The translations under genes and the position numbers were made by a program. Shown here in pieces: positions 17,263 through 24,618 of a stretch of 34,209 nt of DNA (positions are counted from its first letter, which is position 1; each line of letters opens with the position of its first letter). The notes beneath the pieces were generated by a model. That model searched no databases and was not told the DNA's origin. It saw nothing but the letters and a program-made list of their open reading frames with translations. The stretch comes from Firmicutes bacterium UBA5389 (GTDB taxonomy: Bacteria > Bacillota > DTU025): the NCBI GenBank assembly GCA_002409965.1, contig DHON01000118.1:1-34209 (forward strand), read 5' to 3'.

Positions 17263-18202
17263 GCCTGTAATCGACATCTTCAGGCGCTTTGGGATGGCCT
17301 TCATACTTTTGGTCATGATTGTCGCTCTTTCATTCATGAATCCGCGATTCTTCTCCGTATCCAACTTCCTGACGATAATGAGACAGGTGGCGATCAACGG
17401 GGCATTGGCCGCAGGCATGACCATGGTGATACTTACCGGGGGTATCGATCTCTCGGTGGGCGGAAGTGTGGCCTTGGCGGGGTGCCTTGCGGCCGGTGCG
17501 CTAAGGTCCACAGGCAACCCCGGTATGGCCATTGGCGTGGCGCTCGGAGTGGGGCTCATGATCGGCACGGTCAACGGTTTCTTCGTCTCCTATGCGAAAC
17601 TCCCCCCGTTCATAGTCACGTTGGCCACACTGGCGCTCGCCAGGGGGTTTACGCTGGTCTACACCGAGGGCAGGCCGATATTGGTGGATTCGCCCGTTTT
17701 CGACGTGATCGGCGGCGGGTTTGTGGGCCGTATTCCGGTGCCCGTGCTGATCATGGCGTTCGTTTACGTAATAGTCGGGTTCGTGTTGAATCGAACCAAG
17801 TTCGGGCGGCTCGTCTACGCGATCGGCGGCAATGAGCAAGCCTGCAGGCTGTCGGGGGTCAATGTTGAGAGAAACAAGACGCTGGTGTATGTGTGGTGCG
17901 GCCTTCTGGCAGGGCTGTCGTCGGTGATCCTGTCGGCCCGATTGCTTTCGGCCCAGCCCACTGCTGGGACCGGCTATGAACTCGACGCGATTGCCGCGGT
18001 GATCCTTGGGGGCACGAGCTTGTCGGGAGGCGAGGGCGGCGTAGGGGGAACGCTTGTAGGCGCCTTCATTATCGGAGTCCTGGCAAACGGGCTCAATCTG
18101 CTCAACGTGTCGCCGTTCTACCAGGATGTAGCCAAAGGCGCCGTGATTTTGGCGGCTGTCCTTATGGACAAGGCTTTTCACAGCACTGTTGATTCGAGAT
18201 GA
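17246..18202 (+). CDS. rbsC: Ribose ABC transporter permease
   Basis: A 318-residue membrane protein with eight to ten hydrophobic segments and the motifs of sugar permeases of the RbsC family: GGIDLSVGGSVALAG near the N-terminal third, a PPFIVTLATLALARG segment and AIGGNEQACRLSGVNV before the EAA-like cytoplasmic loop, then ELDAIAAVILGGTSLSGGEG. The GTG at 17246 overlaps the rbsA end by 17 bases; TTG 17252 is an alternative start. It forms the ribose channel in the inner membrane. Confidence 0.95.
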   Translation: MLLERRPVIDIFRRFGMAFILLVMIVALSFMNPRFFSVSNFLTIMRQVAINGALAAGMTMVILTGGIDLSVGGSVALAGCLAAGALRSTGNPGMAIGVALGVGLMIGTVNGFFVSYAKLPPFIVTLATLALARGFTLVYTEGRPILVDSPVFDVIGGGFVGRIPVPVLIMAFVYVIVGFVLNRTKFGRLVYAIGGNEQACRLSGVNVERNKTLVYVWCGLLAGLSSVILSARLLSAQPTAGTGYELDAIAAVILGGTSLSGGEGGVGGTLVGAFIIGVLANGLNLLNVSPFYQDVAKGAVILAAVLMDKAFHSTVDSR

Positions 18203-18217
18203 CAGGAGAAGATCGCG

Positions 18218-18637
18218 ATGAAGAAATCCGGCATAATCAATCCTCATCTGTGCGCGGCCATAGCCAGCCTTGGACATACGGACTCAATCGTCATATGCGA
18301 TGCCGGACTGCCGATTCCGCAGGGTGTTCAGAGGATAGACTTATCGCTGGCGCGGGGTGTGCCGTCCTTTGACCAAGTATTCCATGCGATTGTCCGGGAA
18401 CTGCAGGTAGAACAGGCGGTCATGGCGGAGGAAGCCGTAACGGAGAACGGGCGCGCGGTCCGAGTCGTGACGGAGGCTGTGGGCGAGGGTAAGGTTGCTT
18501 TCGTAACCCATTCCGAGCTGAAGGAGATGACCAGGCGCGCCAAGGCGGTTGTCAGGACCGGCGAGTTTCGGCCTTACGCCAATGTGATTCTGTACTCGGG
18601 GGTTGAAGGTCTGTTCCAAGAGGGGCTCTCGGAATGA
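18218..18637 (+). CDS. rbsD: D-ribose pyranase
   Basis: A 139-residue RbsD-family protein that interconverts the pyranose and furanose forms of ribose so that ribokinase can use it. Visible family motifs are MKKSGIINPHLCAAIASLGH with the catalytic His at residue 20, CDAGLPIP, and the C-terminal RTGEFRPYANVILYSGV. It starts at ATG behind CAGGAGA. It lies 15 bases after rbsC. In many operons rbsD is first; here it sits between rbsC and rbsB. Confidence 0.95.
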   Translation: MKKSGIINPHLCAAIASLGHTDSIVICDAGLPIPQGVQRIDLSLARGVPSFDQVFHAIVRELQVEQAVMAEEAVTENGRAVRVVTEAVGEGKVAFVTHSELKEMTRRAKAVVRTGEFRPYANVILYSGVEGLFQEGLSE

Positions 18638-18650
18638 TAGGGGGTGAGAC

Positions 18651-18667
18651 GCTGGGAATATGCCAGC
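18651..18667 (+). other. Small hairpin between rbsD and rbsB
   Basis: GCTGG and CCAGC arms around seven bases in the 94-base gap before rbsB. It may stabilise the rbsB message; binding protein genes are often expressed above the rest of their operon. Weak evidence. Confidence 0.25.
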
Positions 18668-18731
18668 ATGTCGGGAATGTATCGCAAGTCTTTCTAGGCA
18701 GGCAACCATTATGATCAAGGAGGCGCTTTGA

Positions 18732-19631
18732 ATGAAGTCCACTAGGATGGCGCGGGTCTTGCTGTGTGTGTTGATGATGGGGACCATGGCCGCTTCGACG
18801 GCAAGCGCGGCCGCTCCGAAGATCGGCCTTGCGGTTTCTACCCTCAACAATCCGTTCTTCGTGGACCTGAGGGACGGGGCTCTGGAGGAGGCCAAGAAGG
18901 TCGGGCTGACTATTACCGTGGCCGATGCGCAGAACGACCCCAACAGGCAGCTGTCGCAAGTAGAAAACTTCATTGAGCAGGGCGTCAGCGTTATCCTGGT
19001 TAACCCCTGCGACTCTGCAGCGATAGTTCCTGCTATTAAGGCGGCAAATCGGGCGAAGATCCAGGTGATCACCGTTGACCGCGGCGCAGACGGCGGGGAG
19101 GTAGTCTGCCACATCGCGTCCGACAATGTGCAGGGCGGCCAGATGGCAGGCGAATTCCTTGCCAAGCTCATCGGCTACAAGGGGAAGGTAGTAGAACTCG
19201 AAGGCATACCGGGCACGTCCGCTGCGCGCGATCGGGGCAAGGGCTTCAATGAGGTGATGAAGAAATACCCGGACATCAAGATCGTCGCCAGACAGGAAGC
19301 AGGGTTTGACAGGGCAAAGGGCATGACGGTCATGGAGAACATCCTCCAGGCTCAGCCCCAGATCGACGGGATCTTCTGCCACAATGACGAGATGGCGCTT
19401 GGCGCGCTGAGGGCCATAGAGGCGGCCGGCAGGCTGTCTGCCATCAAGATCGTCGGATTTGACGCTACAGACGATGCGGTGAAGTCAGTGAAAGACGGCA
19501 AGATGGTCGCAACCGTTGCGCAGAAACCTCGGGTAATGGGAAGCACAGCAGTGGCCACCGCTAAGCAGGTGCTTGACGGAGCCAAGGTGGGTGCCTTCAT
19601 ACCCGTCGCGCTGGAGCTGATTGTGAAGTAG
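18732..19631 (+). CDS. rbsB: Ribose-binding protein
   Basis: A 299-residue extracellular sugar-binding protein of the pentose/hexose (periplasmic-binding type I) family. Residues about 1-27 are a signal peptide ending near ASTASAAAP. The mature domain starts KIGLAVSTLNNPFFVDLRDG, then NDPNRQLSQVENFIEQGV, and has ITVDRGADGG, CHIASDNVQGG and FCHNDEMALGALRA, all typical of ribose-type proteins. There is no lipobox cysteine. The ATG follows AAGGAGG by nine bases. It captures ribose for RbsAC. Last gene of the operon; a strong hairpin follows. Confidence 0.95.
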   Translation: MKSTRMARVLLCVLMMGTMAASTASAAAPKIGLAVSTLNNPFFVDLRDGALEEAKKVGLTITVADAQNDPNRQLSQVENFIEQGVSVILVNPCDSAAIVPAIKAANRAKIQVITVDRGADGGEVVCHIASDNVQGGQMAGEFLAKLIGYKGKVVELEGIPGTSAARDRGKGFNEVMKKYPDIKIVARQEAGFDRAKGMTVMENILQAQPQIDGIFCHNDEMALGALRAIEAAGRLSAIKIVGFDATDDAVKSVKDGKMVATVAQKPRVMGSTAVATAKQVLDGAKVGAFIPVALELIVK

Positions 19632-19671
19632 AGCGCCGAACGCGGATCATGGATCGCGGCTTGTGAATTGT

Positions 19672-19711
19672 GGGGCGGCGGTGACCAAGGCGCCTTGGCC
19701 ATCGCCGCTCC
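19672..19711 (+). terminator. Rho-independent terminator of the rbs operon
   Basis: A long inverted repeat: GGGGCGGCGGTG pairs with CATCGCCGCTCC, and the centre CCAAGGCGCCTTGG is itself a perfect palindrome. A T-rich stretch (TGTTCTGTTCTT) follows a few bases later. It could also stop transcription from the convergent peroxidase gene. Confidence 0.7.
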
Positions 19712-19786
19712 ATCGTGTTCTGTTCTTGCTGCCACCATTTCCCGAACGTGTGTCGTGTTTCCGAGCGTGTGTCGTGCTACATCGGT

Positions 19787-20488
19787 CTACTCAGGCAGGT
19801 TCTTGAAGCAGAGGAACCAGTCCTGGCACTCGTAGTCCTCGCCGGCGCCTGCGACTCTTTCGGCGGCCTGCCCGCACGATCCCGGCGGCGGGACGATGAC
19901 CTTCTCGCCCGGGCGCCAGTCGGCTGGGGTGGCCACTTTGAACTTGTCGGAGGTCTGCATGGCGATGAGCAGGCGCTTGATCTCGTCGAAGTTGCGCCCA
20001 TTCGAGAGTGGGTAGTATACTAGCGCGCGCACGATCCCCTGAGGATCGATGTAGAATACGGCGCGCACGGCTTGGGTGTCGCTGGCTGACGGCTGGACCA
20101 TGCCGTACTTCTTGGCGACTTCCATCTTGAGGTCGGCGATGAGTGGGAACTTGACCTCAACGTTCTGCATGTCGCGGAACTTGATCTTCTCTTTGATCGT
20201 CCGCAGCCAGGCGATGTGGCTGAAGTTGCTGTCGATGGACAGGCCGATCAGCTCGCAGTTGAGCGCCGCAAACTCCTCCTGCATCGACGCGAAGGTCATG
20301 AACTCGGTGGTGCATACGGGAGTGAAGTCGGCCGGGTGACTGAACAGGATGACCCACTTGCCCTTGTAGTCGTCTGGGAATGAAATCTTGCCTTGCGTGG
20401 TCATGGCCTCGAAACTCGGAGCCTTCTCTCCGATAAGCGGAATGCGCGCGATCTCCTGGCGACATGCGTTATTGACGGTTTCGTCCAT
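19787..20488 (-). CDS. Thiol peroxidase, Prx6-type with C-terminal cysteine pair
   Basis: A 233-residue peroxiredoxin that reduces hydrogen peroxide and organic peroxides. The peroxidatic Cys59 lies in HPADFTPVCTTEF. The arm domain YYPLSNGRNFDEIKRLL and the extension with Cys221 and Cys227 (ECQDWFLC) match the archaeal/anaerobe Prx6 subgroup typified by Aeropyrum pernix Tpx, in which C-terminal cysteines resolve the oxidised form; the six-residue spacing is the same. The ATG is preceded by AAGGAG eight bases upstream. It lies 117 bases downstream of a PerR-like gene on the same strand and is probably in the same transcription unit. Confidence 0.93.
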   Translation of the reverse strand: MDETVNNACRQEIARIPLIGEKAPSFEAMTTQGKISFPDDYKGKWVILFSHPADFTPVCTTEFMTFASMQEEFAALNCELIGLSIDSNFSHIAWLRTIKEKIKFRDMQNVEVKFPLIADLKMEVAKKYGMVQPSASDTQAVRAVFYIDPQGIVRALVYYPLSNGRNFDEIKRLLIAMQTSDKFKVATPADWRPGEKVIVPPPGSCGQAAERVAGAGEDYECQDWFLCFKNLPE

Positions 20489-20605
20489 GCTTGCATTCTC
20501 CTTTCGTGAGCATACTCTGGATAATGCTCTGTGTGTTGACTGTGCTGAACGCGTTGACTGCTTTGCCTGCGCTGGGTGTGCCGGCGGCGTCGAGCGCGCC
20601 GGCCG

Positions 20606-21052
20606 CTACTCGATCTGCGATGCGCAGCGCCGGCAGCGCCCGCGCAGTTCCAGGCGGACTGACTCCACCTGCCCGATGCCCTCGATTTCGTCGGGTGCTT
20701 GGATCGGACCGAATGCGGGGCCGTGGACATCGTATACTGCGCCGCATCGTGAACACACGAAATGGTGGTGGGGGGACACGTCCCCGTCGAACCGCACTTT
20801 CTCCCGGGGCGGCCCCACAGTCGTTATCAGTCCCATGGCATTGAGCATCCACAAGGTCCGGTAGACCGTGTCCAAAGATACCGTGGGCACCTTGTCGCGG
20901 ACACTTTTGAAAACGGTGTCCGCATCGGGGTGATCACGAGACTTGGCCACTTCCTCGAAGATGACCATTCGCTGGTGAGTGAGTTTCAGCCCTTCATGAC
21001 GGCACACTTCCTTGAAGTGTTCGAGACGCCTATCTAGTTCGTCCTCGTGCAT
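20606..21052 (-). CDS. perR: Fur-family regulator, PerR-like
   Basis: A 148-residue Fur-family protein. The start ATG at 21052 gives the normal N-terminus (HEDELDRRLEHFKEVCRHEG). The winged helix is LTHQRMVIFEEV...VSLDTVYRTLWML. Structural zinc cysteines are CSRC and, near the end, CRRC. Residues matching the PerR sensing site are present: His in DHPDAD, Asp in VRFDGD, the HHHF cluster and Asp in YDVHGP. PerR represses peroxide defence genes and is inactivated by metal-catalysed His oxidation; the peroxidase gene next door supports this role. Fur or Zur cannot be excluded from sequence alone. Confidence 0.88.
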   Translation of the reverse strand: MHEDELDRRLEHFKEVCRHEGLKLTHQRMVIFEEVAKSRDHPDADTVFKSVRDKVPTVSLDTVYRTLWMLNAMGLITTVGPPREKVRFDGDVSPHHHFVCSRCGAVYDVHGPAFGPIQAPDEIEGIGQVESVRLELRGRCRRCASQIE

Positions 21053-21095
21053 CGGTGCGCGCCCTTTCAAGTGAGAGTAGCATATATCGGAACAG

Positions 21096-21109
21096 TTCCT
21101 AATTAGTAA
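21096..21109. promoter_or_regulatory. Candidate PerR/Fur box
   Basis: TTCCTAATTAGTAA: a perfect CTAATTAG palindrome with further pairing TT/AA. It adjoins the perR -10 box, as expected for autorepression. An overlapping second palindrome, GGAACAGTTCC, lies at 21089-21099. The match to the published PerR box is partial. Confidence 0.45.
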
Positions 21110-21136
21110 TATATCTTGATATCGGACGTGCGTCAA
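21108..21136 (-). promoter_or_regulatory. Sigma-A promoter for perR and peroxidase
   Basis: On the minus strand TTGACG (21131-21136) and TATATT (21108-21113) are separated by exactly 17 bases. Transcription would start around 21100, inside the palindromes, about 50 bases before the perR start codon. The rest of 21137-21354 shows no gene or site I can name. Confidence 0.65.
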
Positions 21137-21354
21137 GAGGATTCAAGGAGGATTTCAGATATACTTTGTGATGATGCGACGATGATGTGGGATTGTGGGC
21201 GCCGGAGCTCGACGATTCCCAAAACGTCTCGGAAGGCCGCTCTGAAGGAATGCGCATTGAGATGGCGAAAGGTGCAAGACTATCCATCGGTGTGGAAAAG
21301 CGAACAGGGAGGTGACGGCGCTATCTGTCTCATTCACATAAGGGAGTGAAGCAC

Positions 21355-22224
21355 GTGGCTTATGAGATAGTGACAGATTCATCCGCGGATCTCACGGACG
21401 AGCTGATTGAGCAATACGGTATTCACATCGTTTCTCTTTGTTTCCGAATTGGAGAGGAAGAATTCCCTTGCTATGTGCAAGGCCAGAAGACGGACTACAA
21501 ACAGTTCTACGACAGGATGAGGAAGGGCGACATGGTGGAGACCTCTCTCATCGACATGGCCAATTGCCGCGACATATTTGAGAGTATACTCAAAAGAGAC
21601 AAGGACGTGCTCCACATTGGTTTCTCGTCGGCGCTGAGCGGCAGCTACAACGCTGCTTCGATGGTGGCCGAGAGCCTGCGCGATGCCTATCCGGAGCGCA
21701 GAATATGCACTGTTGACTCACTTGCCGCGTCTATGGGCGAGGGGCTTCTGGTCTACGATGCGGCAGAGCAGAGGCGTGCCGGCAAGACCATCGATGAGGT
21801 ATGCGACTGGCTTATCCAGAATCGGCTTCGTGTGTGCCACTGGTTTACCGTCGACGACCTGTTTCATCTGAAGAGAGGCGGGAGGATATCTGCCGCGACT
21901 GCGTTGGTGGGCACGGTCTTGGGAGTCAAGCCGGTGCTGCACGTTGACGATGAAGGCAAGCTTGTCGCTGTGGGCAAAGTGCGGGGCAGGCGAAAATCCC
22001 TCAAGGCGCTGGTAGACGAGATGGAGAAGACCTGCATACGCCCGACTGAGCAGATGGTGTTCATATCCCACGGCGACTGCATTGAGGATGCCCAGTACGT
22101 TGAGAGAATGGTGCGGGAGAGGCTGAACGTGAAAGACGTTCAGATAAACTATGTTGACCCGGTCATTGGAGCACACTCCGGCCCCGGTACCATAGCGCTG
22201 TTTTTCCTCGGCTCCCAAAGATAG
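21355..22224 (+). CDS. DegV-family fatty-acid-binding protein
   Basis: A 289-residue DegV protein. These bind a fatty acid and, in Gram-positive bacteria, present it to fatty acid kinase (FakB role). Motifs: TDSSADL at the start, HIGFSSALSGSYNAA, TVDSLAASMGEGLLV, then LFHLKRGGRISAATALVGTVLGVKP with the conserved Arg-Gly-Gly-Arg-Ile segment, and a C-terminal IGAHSGPGT. GTG 21355 is chosen because AGGGAG lies eight bases upstream; GTG 21346 overlaps that site. No kinase (FakA) gene is visible nearby. Confidence 0.92.
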   Translation: MAYEIVTDSSADLTDELIEQYGIHIVSLCFRIGEEEFPCYVQGQKTDYKQFYDRMRKGDMVETSLIDMANCRDIFESILKRDKDVLHIGFSSALSGSYNAASMVAESLRDAYPERRICTVDSLAASMGEGLLVYDAAEQRRAGKTIDEVCDWLIQNRLRVCHWFTVDDLFHLKRGGRISAATALVGTVLGVKPVLHVDDEGKLVAVGKVRGRRKSLKALVDEMEKTCIRPTEQMVFISHGDCIEDAQYVERMVRERLNVKDVQINYVDPVIGAHSGPGTIALFFLGSQR

Positions 22225-22246
22225 GCCTAGCAACGCCCCTGAAGCC

Positions 22247-22280
22247 GCAGCGCAGCACGGATTGCTCCGGGCTGCGCTGC
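22247..22280. terminator. Hairpin between convergent degV and binding-protein genes
   Basis: GCAGCGCAGC and GCTGCGCTGC are perfect ten-base arms around a 14-base loop. No T-run follows on either strand, so termination is plausible but not certain. Confidence 0.5.
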
Positions 22281-22308
22281 TGTGACGAATACATGTCGAA
22301 TGCGGCGG

Positions 22309-24015
22309 CTACTCTGTGGGTTCCAACCGCCAGTAGTTGGGGTTCTTGGCGAGCCTGACGAATTCGCCGGGCTTGTACTCCTTGAAGATGAAGGGACCGA
22401 GGCCAACGAGTTTGGTATAGCCTTTGATGCTTGGGTGCGGCTCTTTCCATGGCTGGAACGACTTCCAATCCTTTACGTCTTTCCATATGTGTTTGGGCAG
22501 GAAATACAGATCATTGATATCGTAGAGCTGCCAGCAGCTGAGGGTGTTGAAGTAAGTCTTGACCGTGTATTTGTTGAGTAGTTCGATCTTGTCGATTTGG
22601 TGGGTCAGGTCAAGATAGCGAGGCACGCAATTGTCCCTCAAGTAATCGATGGTGAACTTGACGTCGTCGGCGGTGAACTGCGTGCCGTCGCTCCACTTGA
22701 TGCCCTTACGGATATAGAAGGTGATAACGGTGCCTTTCTCGCCGGCGCTGATCTCCCAGGTATCGATGTCCCACTTTTCAGCCATCCACGGCACGTCCTC
22801 CAAGGTCGCGGGATCGGTCGCTATCAGCTTGTCATATACCTTGCTCAGAACCTTCCTATCCCACGTGTTCCCTGGGCTGGCTGGGTTGAGGTTCTTGGGC
22901 TCTTCGTCGAGAGCCCAGCGAAGGATGCCGCCAACTGTAGGTTTGCCTTTGCGATCGATACAACGGATGTTGAGTGGGGTCCACATGTTGTCATATCCGG
23001 CGGCGCTATAACCTGGTGCCGAAACATATCCTGCGACCATAGTCTTGTTGAACGCATCGTACTGCGGTTTCACGTACAGGATAACCATAGGCTGTTTATC
23101 CGCCAGGATGGCCTGGGCGTCCATGACGGCCTTGCGGGCGGAGACCAGATCGGGGGCGTCGAGGACCGCGTCCAGTTCAGGCAGGCTGATGCCTGATGCA
23201 TTGAGGCCGCTCTCGCCGCTGTTCTGAGAGTGGAAGAAGTCCGCTAAGTAAGCGGGGGTGTTGCCAAAGGTGCAGGAGAATACGTACATGTCGAAGTCAC
23301 GGGCGTCTACCTTGTGAAACATGTCGGTGACGCTCATCGGCTCATGCTTGACCGGCAGGCCGACCTGGGAAGCGGCATCGGCGATGATCTTGCCGATCTC
23401 GGCCAAGGTCGGGGAGGCATCGGGCGAGAAGGTAAGTATCTTAAGCTCCCTCATGGGTTTACCGGTATTGGGGTCAATTCGCGTCTTGCTCTTCGGGTCG
23501 ATGGTATAGCCTGCCCTGTCAAGCAGCTCGCGGGCTTTCGCAGGGTTATACGGGAAAGTAGCGGCATCGCGGTTGTGGTAGGGATTCCACAACGGTACGA
23601 TTGTGGAACACGGCAGCAACATGTCGTTGGATTTGTCGAATATGGCTCTGACTATGGCATCGCGGTCGACCACGCACGCTATCGCCTGCCGGACGGGATC
23701 GGCGTCGAGGGGCGCACGCCTCATGTTGAAGGTAAGGTGCATAGCCGAGGAAGAGGGACTCATTACGATGTCCAGATCGCGATTGGCCTTAAGCCGATCC
23801 ACTTGTCTAGACGTGAGTCCAGATACTACCGCCACATTTTTACGCTCCAACGCGATCCCGCGAGCATCCGAGTGCTTGATGATCGGCATGATGATCTCGT
23901 CCACGCGCGGTCCCCACGGCTCCCATCCGGATGTTGATTGAGCCATCATCGTTCCGCAGGACATGAGTGCAAGAAGCATGATCAACACGGGGAAAAGCAG
24001 TTTTCGGGTTTTCAT
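22309..24015 (-). CDS. Circularly permuted oligopeptide-type ABC solute-binding protein
   Basis: A 568-residue exported protein of the SBP_bac_5 (DppA/OppA) family. ATG 24015 follows AGGAGG by seven bases and opens a signal peptide (KTRKLLFPVLIMLLALM); LMSC may be a lipobox. The domain order is reversed. Residues about 28-350 correspond to the part that normally follows the NPNYW motif: VDEIIMPIIKHSDA, HLTFNMRRAPL, DPVRQAIACVVDRDAIV, YNPAKARELLDRAGY and the usual C-terminal end. Residues 358-568 are the normal mature N-terminus: GGILRWALDEEPKNLNP, IKWSDGTQFTADDVKFTIDY, GLGPFIFKEYKPGEFV, ending at NPNYWRLEPTE. Together they make one complete binding domain, with nothing obvious missing. No permease or ATPase genes are adjacent. 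Confidence 0.85.
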   Translation of the reverse strand: MKTRKLLFPVLIMLLALMSCGTMMAQSTSGWEPWGPRVDEIIMPIIKHSDARGIALERKNVAVVSGLTSRQVDRLKANRDLDIVMSPSSSAMHLTFNMRRAPLDADPVRQAIACVVDRDAIVRAIFDKSNDMLLPCSTIVPLWNPYHNRDAATFPYNPAKARELLDRAGYTIDPKSKTRIDPNTGKPMRELKILTFSPDASPTLAEIGKIIADAASQVGLPVKHEPMSVTDMFHKVDARDFDMYVFSCTFGNTPAYLADFFHSQNSGESGLNASGISLPELDAVLDAPDLVSARKAVMDAQAILADKQPMVILYVKPQYDAFNKTMVAGYVSAPGYSAAGYDNMWTPLNIRCIDRKGKPTVGGILRWALDEEPKNLNPASPGNTWDRKVLSKVYDKLIATDPATLEDVPWMAEKWDIDTWEISAGEKGTVITFYIRKGIKWSDGTQFTADDVKFTIDYLRDNCVPRYLDLTHQIDKIELLNKYTVKTYFNTLSCWQLYDINDLYFLPKHIWKDVKDWKSFQPWKEPHPSIKGYTKLVGLGPFIFKEYKPGEFVRLAKNPNYWRLEPTE

Positions 24016-24035
24016 CTCTCGTCCTCCTCTTGGTG

Positions 24036-24463
24036 AACGCAGCATACCCGCTGTGCGAGTCGTCGGACTCGTATTTGGCAGGGAGGCCAATGGCTCGGCA
24101 GGCGTCTGTAAGCTTCTTGCCTATCTGAGAGCGAGTTGCACTGGTGTCGGTGAGGATCTTGAGCTCCCGCAAAGGCTTGCCGGTGTTGGGATCGATACGC
24201 ATCTTCGTCTTGGGATCTAGCCTGTACCCTGCTTGGTCGAGCATGTCTTTTGCCTTTGCAGGATCGTACCGGAGTACTGGAATCTGTCTGTCACAGAAGG
24301 GGCTCCACAGTGGCACGATGCCGGGCATCGGCAGCATAGGTTGCAGGAAAATGTCCCGGATTATGCTGTCGCTGGCTGTAATGCGCGCTACTGCCTGACG
24401 CAGGGCATCTGCCTTCATCGGTCGCCTTCCTTCCGGCAGGAAAATGGAAGCGATATCAGTATT
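24036..24463 (-). pseudogene. Fragment of a second solute-binding protein gene
   Basis: The minus-strand frame reads RRPMKADALRQAVARI, GIVPLWSPF, YDPAKAKDMLDQAGY, RIDPNTGKPLRELKIL and AIGLPAKYES, which aligns with residues roughly 90-240 of the neighbouring permuted protein. Only this piece of the C-terminal lobe is left. It is bounded upstream by an in-frame TAG at 24464-24466. Downstream the similarity ends where the signal peptide and ribosome binding site of the permuted gene begin. No signal peptide, no start, no lobe I. A relic of a tandem copy. Confidence 0.75.
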
Positions 24464-24618
24464 CTACATGTCACTGGAATGGCCTGCCGTGAAGCTCAGA
24501 AGGAATTCCGGCTGTTTCGTCAAACACCATGATGCCACACTGACACTGCACTCTGCATCGGGGTAGGCGCGACCCCCGAGGGCCACAGCCATTGTTCACT
24601 AGGGAGGAGCCTGCCACG

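Noticed and set aside
16801..17574. Minus-strand frame of 257 codons over rbsA/rbsC
   Set aside because: Opposite to two well-supported genes and without any family resemblance.
21089..21099. GGAACAGTTCC as a LexA (SOS) box
   Set aside because: The Gram-positive LexA box needs four bases between GAAC and GTTC; here there is only one, and no SOS gene is nearby.
21116..21349. Plus-strand frame upstream of degV
   Set aside because: No ribosome binding site, no recognisable product, and it overlaps the perR promoter.
23585..23608. Inverted repeat TTCCACAA / TTGTGGAA resembling the rbs palindromes
   Set aside because: It lies inside the permuted binding-protein gene far from a start; the bases are explained by conserved codons.
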